A model generated the notes under the pieces. That model searched no databases. It saw only the letters and a list, made by a program, of their open reading frames with translations, and was not told where the DNA came from. A program made the translations under genes and the position numbers. Positions 45,070-54,200 of a stretch of DNA of 64,000 bases are shown in pieces. The first letter of the stretch is position 1; every line of letters starts with the position of its first letter. Origin of the DNA: Methylobacterium sp. R2-1 (GTDB lineage: Bacteria > Pseudomonadota > Alphaproteobacteria > Rhizobiales > Beijerinckiaceae); the NCBI RefSeq assembly GCF_014191355.1, contig NZ_JACHWM010000006.1:248001-312000 (forward strand), read 5' to 3'.

Positions 45070-45708
45070 TCAAGCGGCTCCCATCGCGATCAGGAACAGA
45101 AGTGCCTCCAGGGACGAGCGCGACTCGCGGCACTCGCCCGACCGGTCCACGGAGAGCCAGGTGCCCGCATCCACGAACATCGTATGGATGCGCTTCCCGG
45201 GTCCGACGGACTCGGTGACGTCGCCCCGGCCCCGCCCGACCCGCACGACGAGTCTGCTCTCGGGCTCGCCCGTCGGTGGCCAGAGCAGTTGCCAGGCACC
45301 GCAGCACATTCCCTGGTCTGCGATCTCGCGGGCGAAGCGACTGTCGCGGGGCAAGACGTCCGCGAGGTCGGGTACGGGGACGGCCAGGCGGACGGGCAGT
45401 TCCTCCTGGCCGTCGAAGCTCCCGATCACCACGCGGGGTCCTCCGGACCCATGGAGCTGTCCGTGGGGCCAGATCTCGTCGATCACGGCCCAGCCCCTGG
45501 CGGTGGGCCGGATCTCGTCCTCGGTCCCCCCGGGATGCAGGAGCCCCACCGCCTGCAGTTCCTCGATTGCCGCCACTTCCGCCTCCTCTCCGACGCCCAG
45601 GGTGCGCAGCACCGTGGGATCGGAGTGGATCGTCGCTGCGGCGCTCGCGTAAGCCATCTGCAGGATCAGGATCGCGCCTTTGGAGAGGTCGCCGTACTCT
45701 GCGTTCAT
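45070..45708 (-). CDS. Unknown partner of the M41-type peptidase
   Basis: A 212-residue protein (MNAEYGDLSKGAILILQMAY) with an N-terminal helical, winged-helix-like portion (EVAAIEELQAVGLLHPGGTE, DEIRPTARGWAVIDEI) and a beta-rich second half (PRVVIGSFDGQEELPVRLAV). Starts further upstream (ATG 45729) are possible. Its stop abuts the peptidase start, so translation is coupled. No family assigned. Confidence 0.5.
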   Translation of the reverse strand: MNAEYGDLSKGAILILQMAYASAAATIHSDPTVLRTLGVGEEAEVAAIEELQAVGLLHPGGTEDEIRPTARGWAVIDEIWPHGQLHGSGGPRVVIGSFDGQEELPVRLAVPVPDLADVLPRDSRFAREIADQGMCCGAWQLLWPPTGEPESRLVVRVGRGRGDVTESVGPGKRIHTMFVDAGTWLSVDRSGECRESRSSLEALLFLIAMGAA

Positions 45709-46533
45709 CGTTTCGAGCCTAGCTTTCATGTTGTGCGGCTTGTATTTTGAAATATGATTGCAGCTGGATTTCACGAAAATTTCAGTATCTGTCGCGAATT
45801 CTATGTTTAGAGACGGATACGCGCGCCCTGAATGTTTGGAAAATTCATCGTATCATGCTGCGGGTGCCAGGGAAGGCTGTTGTTGCGATGCGAGGAGGCG
45901 CGCTCGAGCGCCACGGCGCGGAGGGGCGAGGCCTGGCAAGCCGGCCCGAGAACGCCTGCCGTAGCCCTCTGCCCGGTGCCCTCGTGGCGAAACGCGATTT
46001 TTTCCGGGTCTTCGGCAGTGGGCCCTGGAAGGCGGTGTCTGGGGCTTCCTCGTCGCTGTTCACGAATGCGTGATCGTCGTCCGGCGCTTCGGATTGCAGC
46101 CTCTGCATGCCCGAGTACGTAGGACGGGTGCGCACGTGCATCTCGGCGGGAGAGTATCGCACTGGGTTCGGGCGCGCAGGAGAGCCACTGCTCTCCGGCC
46201 CCGTCGCTCCCGGCGTCGGCGTTATCTCTACGATTCCGAAGTTCCAGCTTCCGCAGACGCGAATTGCTGAACCGGCATCGAATCCTGACTACGCCCGAGG
46301 CTTGAAACTCCGTCACCGACGCCGCTTTGCATCGTTCTGAAAGCCGCCGGACTTACGGACCGCCGTTATGCGCGCCCGCGAGGATCCCATTGCCTATGGC
46401 CATTCCGACCTTGTGCCATTGGCCAATCGTCACGTCGGAATCGCCGCACAACGAGACACGGCACGAGTGCTGCTTAACCCTCCGCTTACCTTGAGCCGCG
46501 AGATTGCGCGCCCACAGCGAGCATGAGGAAGGC
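45709..46533. other. Long stretch with no supportable gene
   Basis: About 820 bases. The left 100 bases are AT-rich (a likely promoter for the 45708 operon). Frames on both strands near 45807-46316 overlap one another and have no motif or ribosome binding site. No RNA gene recognised. Confidence 0.4.
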
Positions 46534-46815
46534 ATGACCGGCACCATGGACTCGGTAGGCGTCGCGGGCGAGCGGATCCGCTCCATCATCGAGCGCATCG
46601 AGCGCATCGACGAAGAAATCAAGGATTTGATGGAGACCAAGAAAGAGATCTTCGCCGAAGCGAAGGGCGAAGGCCTCGACGTGAAGGTGCTCAAGGAAAT
46701 CCTGAAGCTGCGCAAGCAGGACAAGGACGAGCGCGACGAGCACGAGAGTCTTTTGGAGGTTTACCTTCGCGCCATGGACGCGCCGAGCCCGGCGTCAATG
46801 GCAGCGGCTGCCTGA
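46534..46815 (+). CDS. gapR: GapR-like nucleoid-associated protein (UPF0335/DUF2312)
   Basis: A 93-residue coiled-coil protein. The family signature is clear: AGERIRSIIERIERIDEEIK, then IFAEAKGEGLDVKVLKEILK and LRKQDKDERDEHESLLEVYL. GapR binds overtwisted AT-rich DNA ahead of replication and transcription and helps topoisomerases in alphaproteobacteria. GAGGAAGG lies close before ATG 46534; ATG 46546 is an alternative. A strong terminator follows at 46824. An extra copy in an accessory region may be plasmid- or phage-linked. Confidence 0.9.
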   Translation: MTGTMDSVGVAGERIRSIIERIERIDEEIKDLMETKKEIFAEAKGEGLDVKVLKEILKLRKQDKDERDEHESLLEVYLRAMDAPSPASMAAAA

Positions 46816-46823
46816 AGCTTGAA

Positions 46824-46852
46824 GCCCCGTCCGGAGCGAAACCGGACGGGGC
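46824..46852 (+). terminator. Terminator hairpin after gapR
   Basis: GCCCCGTCCGG (46824-46834) pairs perfectly with CCGGACGGGGC (46842-46852) across AGCGAAA, 8 bases after the gapR stop. The 11-bp GC stem lacks a long U-tract but is well placed. Confidence 0.75.
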
Positions 46853-46864
46853 CGAACTTTCGGC

Positions 46865-47300
46865 GTTGATGGCCGACGCGCTTGCGGCGTTGCTCGGTGG
46901 CCGTATGAGCCGCGGTACCCATACGGGTCATGGCCGCAACCGTAGGGACCGCAGCCGTAAAGACCACAGCCGGCGTATCCGTAGCCACCGGCCAAGCGGT
47001 AACCGACGGCCCGGCGGCCGCGCCTTTCAGCGGCCCGAGGCCGCCATACCAGAACCGGGATCCGTAGCCGTAGCGCGACACATAGTAGCTGCGGCCGACG
47101 AACCCACGACCGCTGTAGCCGAAGCCCGGATGGCCGAAGCCGATGCCACGGAAACCACCGCCGTAGCCGCCGCGGAAACCAACCGCCACCGTGGAACCCG
47201 CCTCGGCGGACCCCACCACACCGCCACCGCCGAAGCCACGGCATCGGCGGTGCTCGGCATGGAAGCCGCTGCGGCGAGACGCCGTTGCCTCACTCTCTGC
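46865..47300 (-). pseudogene. Frameshifted Gly/Tyr-rich exported-type protein
   Basis: One minus-strand frame gives FRGGYGGGFRGIGFGHPGFG, then YYVSRYGYGSRFWYGGLG and PLKGAAAG. Beyond about 47015 the pattern goes on in the neighbouring frame (GYRLAGGYGYAGCGLYGCGP, then YGCGHDPYGYRGSYGH). A one-base shift would join them. Such repeats typify small Gly-rich secreted or envelope proteins in this group of bacteria. No signal peptide is preserved at the start, so it is probably decayed at both ends. Confidence 0.45.
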
Positions 47301-47391
47301 GGACAAAAGCGGTCGATCGCAAATGGGTTCTGATCAGCGCCAAACTTCCGCTTCCCGCCCAAAACAGCCATACTCCGTGCTAAGCGGGTTC

Positions 47392-48204
47392 ATGTTCGAG
47401 ACTTACCTGACCCGTTGGAATCTGACTCCTGATGGAGCGCCGATCGATACGCCCGCTGCCCGCCTCCTCCCTGTGCTGAAGGACGGCAAGCCAGCGATGC
47501 TCAAGCTGTCGCACGAGGCCGACGAACGGCTCGGCGGCGTGCTCATGGAATGGTGGGAAGGGGACGGGGCTGCGCGGGTTTTCGGCCGGGACGGCGATGC
47601 CCTGCTGATGGAGCGCGCGACGGGCTCCGCCTCCCTGAGCGAGATGGCTCGATCCGGGCAGGACGACGAGGCGTGCCGCATCCTCTGCGCCGCGGCGGCC
47701 CGCCTGCATGCGCCCCGCTCGAAACCGTTGCCGAAGCTGATGCCCCTTGAGGAGTGGTTCAAGGACTTATGGCCCGCAGCGGCTCGGCATGGTGGCATCC
47801 TCACCCGCAGCGCGGAAACGGCCTGCGCGCTCCTGACGGAGCCACGCGAGGTCGGCGTGTTGCACGGCGACCTGCACCACGACAACGTGCTCGATTTCGG
47901 CGCGCGGGGCTGGCTTGCCATCGACCCGAAACACTTGCACGGCGAGCGGGGATTCGATTTTGCCAACATCTTCACCAATCCCGACCTAGCGGACCCCGCG
48001 CGGCCCGTGGCGACGCAGCCTGGGCGCTTCGCACGCCGACTGGATATCGTGGCCGCAGCAGGCAGGATGGAGCGGCGACGCCTCCTGTCCTGGGTGCTGG
48101 CATGGACCGGCCTCTCGGCCTCTTGGTTCTTGGGCGACGACGATCCTCTCGCCGAGATCGACTTGCAGATTGCTGCGTTAGCTGCCGCCGAGCTGGATCG
48201 GTAG
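47392..48204 (+). CDS. APH(6)/streptomycin-kinase-like phosphotransferase
   Basis: A 270-residue protein of the aminoglycoside/hydroxyurea kinase group: LPVLKDGKPAMLKLSHEADE, catalytic loop VGVLHGDLHHDNVLDFG and metal-binding Asp in WLAIDPKHLHGERGFDFANI. These match streptomycin 6-kinases, which inactivate streptomycin by ATP-dependent phosphorylation. Whether this copy gives resistance is not shown; chromosomal relatives often act on other substrates. Start ATG 47392; the frame is open upstream through the antisense of the Gly-rich remnant. Confidence 0.85.
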   Translation: MFETYLTRWNLTPDGAPIDTPAARLLPVLKDGKPAMLKLSHEADERLGGVLMEWWEGDGAARVFGRDGDALLMERATGSASLSEMARSGQDDEACRILCAAAARLHAPRSKPLPKLMPLEEWFKDLWPAAARHGGILTRSAETACALLTEPREVGVLHGDLHHDNVLDFGARGWLAIDPKHLHGERGFDFANIFTNPDLADPARPVATQPGRFARRLDIVAAAGRMERRRLLSWVLAWTGLSASWFLGDDDPLAEIDLQIAALAAAELDR

Positions 48205-48534
48205 AGTAAACTCTGATTGAGCCGGAAGGCTTGCAGCCCACCGAGGTTGTGTGACGACGCAGGAGCGGCAGAAGGATCTCCCCTCGAACACCCTGCGCAG
48301 CACCGGGGTAGGCATGCTGGAGGCATCCGGACCGCCATCCAGAAGGCTTGGATGCCTTCCACGCAGATGATTGTTCTACAATTTCGGGGCGCTGCTGCGT
48401 TTTCACACCGCCTGCACCCGAAGCGGACGTCTCCCCTCCGACCCGAGCCTGCCGTAGAGAGCGCATCACACCGTCCTGGAAGCGGACATCGCTCGCTATC
48501 GAACGCAAACGCGTCCGCATGACCAGGGTCGACA
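48205..48534. other. Intergenic stretch, no gene seen
   Basis: Between the kinase gene and the LysR gene end. No convincing frame, repeat or terminator. Confidence 0.4.
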
Positions 48535-49449
48535 TCAACAGAGTGGGTCGGCGCTTCGCAACTGGGCGATGAGCCAGCGGCCGGCCGGCCCCGGGGGACG
48601 CTCCATCGGGTAGACCGTCCACATCGGCTGATGAAGGACAGCCTTCGGCAAGGCTGCAATGTCCAGCCGCACGAGGTGTCCGCTGGCGAGATCCTCAGTC
48701 ACGAGGTCGTGCGGCATCCCGCCCCAGGCAAGTCCCGCGCGTAGAAAGGCTTGCTTGGCACCAAGGTCGGCAAGCCGCCAGCTTCGCGGCGACGACACCC
48801 CGAACTCCCGCCCCTTCGTCAGGTCGCTGCGGTCCGTCAACACCAACTGGACGTGCTCGGCGAGATCGGCGGTGGGGATCGGCCCCGTCCGGCGGACGAG
48901 AGGGTGCGTCGGGGCTGCGACCATCACCAGCTCGATCTGCCGCAGGGGCTCGCGGGCGAGTTCGGGCGGCGGCAGGGGCGTGGCCCCCGCGACCGCGAAG
49001 GCGCAGCGCCCATCGACGACCGGGGCGATCACCGCGCCACGGGTCTCCACCTGGATTCGCAGAGGAGTCGTGGAAAAGGTCGGCTGGAAGGCCGCAACGG
49101 CTTCCGTCACCACCTGGATCGGAAACAGCACGTCGAGCACGACACTGACCTCCGGCTCCAGCCCACCGGCCAAGTCCCTGGCCTGCGCCTTGAAGGTCTC
49201 GGCGGCCGCCACCGTCGCGCGGGCTTGGGCCAGCAGCACGCGGCCGGGCTCCGTCAGCACCGGGTAGCGACTGGAGCGGTCGAACAGCTTGACGCCCGAT
49301 TGCGCCTCCAGATTGGCCAGGGACTGGCTGACCAGGGACTGCGCGCGCCCGAGCTTTCGCCCGGCGGCCGAGAAGCTGCCGGTGTCCACTGCAGCGACGA
49401 AGGTGCGGAGCTGGTCGAGGGTGAGGTGGTCGAGCATCCATCTGTCCAT
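48535..49449 (-). CDS. LysR-family transcriptional regulator
   Basis: A 304-residue protein with a canonical N-terminal HTH (LTLDQLRTFVAAVDTGSFSA, AGRKLGRAQSLVSQSLANLE, LFDRSSRYPVLTEPG) and a periplasmic-binding-like effector domain (PLRIQVETRGAVIAPVVDGR, then RSWRLADLGAKQAFLRAGLA). ATG 49447-49449 (MDRWMLDHL). It is divergent from the doxX fragment at 49570, which is likely its target in the intact locus; LysR proteins usually control the gene next door. Confidence 0.9.
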   Translation of the reverse strand: MDRWMLDHLTLDQLRTFVAAVDTGSFSAAGRKLGRAQSLVSQSLANLEAQSGVKLFDRSSRYPVLTEPGRVLLAQARATVAAAETFKAQARDLAGGLEPEVSVVLDVLFPIQVVTEAVAAFQPTFSTTPLRIQVETRGAVIAPVVDGRCAFAVAGATPLPPPELAREPLRQIELVMVAAPTHPLVRRTGPIPTADLAEHVQLVLTDRSDLTKGREFGVSSPRSWRLADLGAKQAFLRAGLAWGGMPHDLVTEDLASGHLVRLDIAALPKAVLHQPMWTVYPMERPPGPAGRWLIAQLRSADPLC

Positions 49450-49569
49450 GTGATGGGATGCATCGAGAAACACAGGCTTCGGCGAGAAGTGAAAGGGGTC
49501 TACCCCGATCCCCACAGCCAATTCGCTCCCACTGCTTCGATCACGACCCTTTCACACCGGACCTTACCC

Positions 49570-49857
49570 ATGTCGGACATCCTCACCCCCTCACCGGCCC
49601 CGTCGCATGCGCGCAACGTCGTCGCTTGGTCGCTGCAGGTTCTGCTCGCCGTCGTCTTCCTCGTAGCCGGCGGAGCCAAGCTCGCCGGGGTGCCGATGAT
49701 GGTGGAAGTCTACGACCTCATCGGCGTCGGCCAGTGGTTCCGCATCGTCACCGGTCTCGTGGAAGTCTGCGGCGCCGGCGCCCTCCTCATCCCCGGCTAT
49801 GCCGGCCTCGCCGCGCTCTGGCTCTCCTGCACCATTCGGCCACCTTGCGCTCGTTGA
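49570..49857 (+). pseudogene. DoxX-family membrane protein, 3'-truncated
   Basis: The frame starts MSDILTPSPAPSHARNVVAW and has the first DoxX helices (LLAVVFLVAGGAKLAGVPMM, VEVYDLIGVGQWFRIVTGLV, GYAGLAALWLS). After about 49830 the sequence changes to CTIRPPCAR and stops, giving about 95 residues instead of roughly 120-140, so the final helix is lost. The replacement DNA belongs to a monooxygenase fragment on the opposite strand. DoxX proteins are small multi-TM membrane proteins. Confidence 0.75.
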
Positions 49858-50110
49858 TGCGGAAGTTCGTCAGCCAGGCCGGATCGGAGGCGTGGACGCC
49901 GCCATCGGCGCGCCGGTCGATGAGAGCCTGCACCTCGTCGAGGGTGGGATCGGACCGCGGGTGCCCCGCATCCGTCTTACCCGCCGTGGCGACGACGCGG
50001 GCGCGCCCACCCGGGATCGGGAAGATCACGGAGGGGCCGTCGCGATGCAGGTAGGTCGCGATCTCGTCGGGCGGAGGTGCTCCCGGACCGTCGAGGCGCA
50101 CTGATGCTGA
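49838..50110 (-). pseudogene. FAD-dependent aromatic monooxygenase fragment
   Basis: The minus strand reads EIATYLHRDGPSVIFPIPGG, then RARVVATAGKTDAGHPRSDP, TLDEVQALIDRRADGG and DPAWLTNFRINERKVAEW. This is the middle-to-C-terminal part of a PHBH-type flavoprotein just before the GDAAH motif, which is missing. Both ends are truncated and the left end joins the doxX fragment tail to tail. Confidence 0.7.
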
Positions 50111-50342
50111 GGCACCTAGACCTGGGCGACGCCCGCCGAGCCGGAGGCGGACACGGATGCCGGTTGCGCGGGCCGGGAACAGGCCATTGTTTCGGTTGCC
50201 CTGGTCGAGGTTCACGTGCGGGCCTTCCACCTTCATCGTCACTGTAAAAGATTGGAAGAGATCAATTGTAGTTTGGGCGGAGAAGGTTTTTTAACACAGT
50301 GCGGCGGATGATGGGGGTAGGTGGAAACTGGGAGAATTGCAA

Positions 50343-50549
50343 GTGTCTAAGTTCACGTATGGGGCCGCATCTTTCGCCGGCGGAGTATTGTTGATGTTGT
50401 ATGTGGCGCAACTGGCGCACAAAGCAACCAAGTTGGGCCACTCCATCTCCCACTTCATGATCACCGATAATTGGCAGATCACTGTGGCGGCGGCAGTAAT
50501 GATGATAGCTGGATATCAGATCATGATGAAGGCAAAGAAAGAGGCGTAG
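50343..50549 (+). CDS. Small two-TM protein, DNW-type family (copy 2)
   Basis: A 68-residue protein (MSKFTYGAASFAGGVLLMLY). The first TM ends in YVAQLAHKATKLGHSISHF, then the motif ITDNW, a second TM (VAAAVMMIAGYQIMM) and a Lys-rich end. The start is GTG 50343, 8 bases after GGGAG; TTG 50337 is too close to it. It matches the protein at 32127-32411 and more distantly that at 61934-62149. Both termini probably face the same side. No function known. Confidence 0.65.
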   Translation: MSKFTYGAASFAGGVLLMLYVAQLAHKATKLGHSISHFMITDNWQITVAAAVMMIAGYQIMMKAKKEA

Positions 50550-51263
50550 TCAATTAGTCCGTACCCTACATTGGCTAAGCGTCGGCTCGGACAGGCATCT
50601 AAGTGGCGAGCATCGCTGATCGAGCAGTAAACCCCAAAATGCAAAGCGCAGTTGATCAAGTGCGCTTGCCACAAATGCTTCAGCGTCATCACTCTTTCCC
50701 ACTTGTAGAATTTGCATATATTCGGTCGCCAACATACGAATCCGCGGCCTGGGATACTTACAATTGTAGTTTTCCAACAGGCGAGCACCTTCTTGCCTAT
50801 CCGTTGCAACAAGGGCGCGAAAACCCCTGGCGAAGCTTGGCAATGGCAGGTATATTTTCATCCAAAGGGTGATTCGCAGCCAATAATGCAAAGGGCTTCC
50901 GCACATGTGGATGTCGCCACAGCACTTTCGCACCCGTTGCCAGCCTGATCTGCTTTGAGAGAAAGCGGGCTTCCTGACCCAAAACATGGGTATTCGCTCG
51001 GGGCGTTCAATTTGCGCTAACTATCTGCAGTGCAGGCTCGGCCTACCATTATGATTTGAACCTCAGTCCGCGCTAAGCCCTTGTGGCTGAGCGCTGAACT
51101 TTGCCTGCCTCAGGTAAAAGTGCGGCAGAGCAACGGGTGTAGATAGATTTTGGTCGTCGAACGGGAGCTTCGGAGGCGTCCCGCCTCTACAGAAGTAACG
51201 ACTGCCGATCATACGGACTGCTGCTCTACATCTTCACGAACTCCTACTCTCCTCGAACGTCGG
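50550..51263. other. Upstream region of the giant RTX gene, no gene seen
   Basis: About 710 relatively AT-rich bases. Overlapping frames on both strands (for example minus 50550-50987) show no motif. Promoter elements of the RTX gene probably lie here but I cannot pinpoint them. Confidence 0.4.
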
Positions 51264-54200
51264 ATGTCTTCTATGACGTGCAAGCCGGTAAGCTACTCGA
51301 AGTCGGCCGCGCAAGCATGGGGCACCGCCGCGGATCGCGTGCTCGAAGGTTACGGCGAATTCGATAATGGCTACAATATAGCTAAATATGCCAAGATGAT
51401 TGCCACTGGAAAATCGATCAAAGACGGGATATCTGACGGCGCCGACTACTACAATGCAATAACAGACAGGCCAGGAGATCTCTCGGGAGCCCTCCGAAAT
51501 GTGGGATCGATCGCGGGAACGTTGGGAAATGGTCTGAAGGGCGTCTCCGGTCTGTTCGCAGGCGCTTCGGTACTCGCTCTCATCGCCGGTCAGCCGGAGC
51601 TTGCGGTGCCACTTGGCGTAGCTTCCGCATCAACCGCGCTTTTGGGCGATACCCTGAAGCAGATTCAAGCTCTCGTCGACGACCATCGCGACGCCACCTC
51701 GAATTGCGCTCCCCCTCCGCCGAACGAGCCGGTGAGGAAGAGCGATCCCCCAGATCCGACCCGGATCCGCAAGGACCCGCTTATTCTCGATCTCGATGGG
51801 GACGGAGTCGAACTCAGCGCGGTCGACCGCCCGAAGGTCCAATTCGACTCGGACGGTGACGGCATTCTTGAGTCGACAGGATGGATCAAGCCAGGGGACG
51901 GCTTTCTTGCCTGGGACCGGGACCGCGATGGACGCATCGAGAGCCTTCAGGAGCTCTTCGGCAGCCAGACGGAAGACGGGTTCCAGGTTCTCTCCTATCA
52001 GGACTCGAACGGCGATGGCGTCATCGACCGGAACGACGCCGTCTGGTCCGAGCTCAAGGTATGGACGGACACCAACGTCAACGGCATCACCGACAACGGC
52101 GAGCTGATCTCGATCGAAGAGGCAGGCGTCGAGTCAATCGATCTCGGTGCCGCGCACGTTTCGATAATGAGCGGCGGCAACGAAATCATCCGACAAGGGC
52201 ATTTTACGAAGCTAGACGGCACCGTGCAGGAAGCGGTCGCCGTCTTGTTCACTGTGGATACGTACCGCACTGAAGCCATCATTCCGGATGATTTCGTCTT
52301 CCCACCAGATGTCCTCGAACTGCCCGAACTCGCAGGTTTCGGACGTCTCGTGGATCTCTCCTATGCGATGGCATTGAGCCCGTCGTTGGCGGCGGCTGGG
52401 AAGGAATTGGTCCTCGAAGCCGGCAACTGGACGTCTTCTGAGTTCAAGCTGGCCTTCGGCTCGTTCATCCTCGACTGGGGCAAAGTCGGAGACATCGATC
52501 CGGCCTCCCGTGGGCCTTACGTCGACGCCCAGCACCTTGCCTTTGTCGAAGCCTACTACGGGCGCAGTTTCACGGACGGAATTGAACCCGGTTCGCCGAT
52601 CGATTTCGCGACCGCGTCGGTTGTCAACCGAGCCTTTGCCGAGTTGGAGAATGCGCTGCTGCTGCGGTTTGCGTCCCAGATCGCAATCTCGACCTTGATG
52701 CTGTCGGACGACTTTGCAGCCTCGGCTTCCAACGACTTCTGGGCCTTGGGTTTGCTTTACTACGATCCCTCGACAGGGACGATCGAAGGAAATCTGGAGC
52801 GGGTCCTCTACGAAATCGTCGCGGCCATGCCGGACGATAGCTCGGCCGCCATCGAATTCCTGGACCGCACGGTGTCGCCGTTGCGCTCGCTCATGATCGA
52901 GCATTTCGAGGGCGCTACCGCACAGACCATCGCGGACATCTTCGATGACGGCCTCGTCGGGCTGGATGATCCGGGAATGAGGCAGTTTGTCATCGGCCGT
53001 CTAACCGGGACTCCGTCCGATCTCATTTTCGGAACTGACGGCAACGATCTGTTCACGCCGGACAACCCCTCCTCCTTCCGCGCATTCGACATCTTCGGCG
53101 GCGATGGGGACGACACCGTTCAGTTGAACGTCAAAACAATGTATTTCGGCAAGGGTGATGGACACGATACGATCAAGGACACTGTTGCCGCGACCGTGGC
53201 AAACATCGCTCTGCTCGGGATCACCCCTGACGATATCGAGGTTTCCTTCGACGCATCAACAGGACACGTCGATCTATATCTGAAGAGTTCACCGGCCGAC
53301 CGGATCACCATCGAGGGCTTGCTGAATAGCGAGGGGCGGGTGCGAGGCGTCACGTTCGCCGACGGCACCCAATGGACGAAGGCTGACATTCTAGGACGTT
53401 TGGTCGCCAACCAAGCAACCTCAGGCAACGACACGATCGCCGGGACCGATGCCAGCGAGAGCGGCATAGTCGGCGGCACCGGCGACGACCGACTCGAAGG
53501 GGCGGGCGGCAACGACTCCTATGTCATACGGATCGGCGACGGCCGCGATGTCGTCGCTGAAACTGCCAGCCATGACAACGACTCGATCGTCTTCGAGGGC
53601 CGCACGAGCTCGACCTTGCGCGTCGTCAGGGACGGCGATGACGCCGTCCTCAGTTTCACCGACGGCAGCGATACGGTTCGCCTGACCGGCCAGTTTTACT
53701 ACTCCTATTTCGGCTACTTCTTCGGCCAGCAGAGAGTCGAGAATCTGGTTTTCGATGACAAGACGCTGTCACAACACGATCTGCGACAGCTCTACATCGA
53801 CCAAGCTTCGACCGCAGGTGCCGACGTCATTCGAGGTACGGAGGAAGCAGAGACGTTCGCAGCCGGCGCAGGGGCCGACCTCCTTACAGGAGGCGAAGGC
53901 GACGATATCTACGTCTGGAGAAAGGGCGACGGGAACGACACAGTGGACGACCGCGCCTTCGGCGCTGGCGACGTGTTGCGGCTGGAGGGTGTGTCCGCTG
54001 CGGAGGTGACGGTCACGAGGACAGGGGCGGACGCCCTTTTCCAGGTCGGAAACGAGACCGTCACCGTCGTCGGGCTCTTCTCCGGCAACCGCGACGCTAC
54101 TCTGAGCCGCGTCATCCTTGAGGACGCCATCTGGACGCCGAGCGAAGTTGTCGTTCGGGCCTTGAGCGACCCGGCGAGCTTCCCGACGCTGTCGGGCACC

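Noticed and set aside
45807..46316. Minus-strand 169-codon frame upstream of gapR
   Set aside because: Overlaps other equally plausible frames, no motif, no ribosome binding site.
46761..47306. Single intact 181-residue Gly-rich gene
   Set aside because: The Gly/Tyr repeat character switches frame near 47015, so one frame alone is not a normal product.
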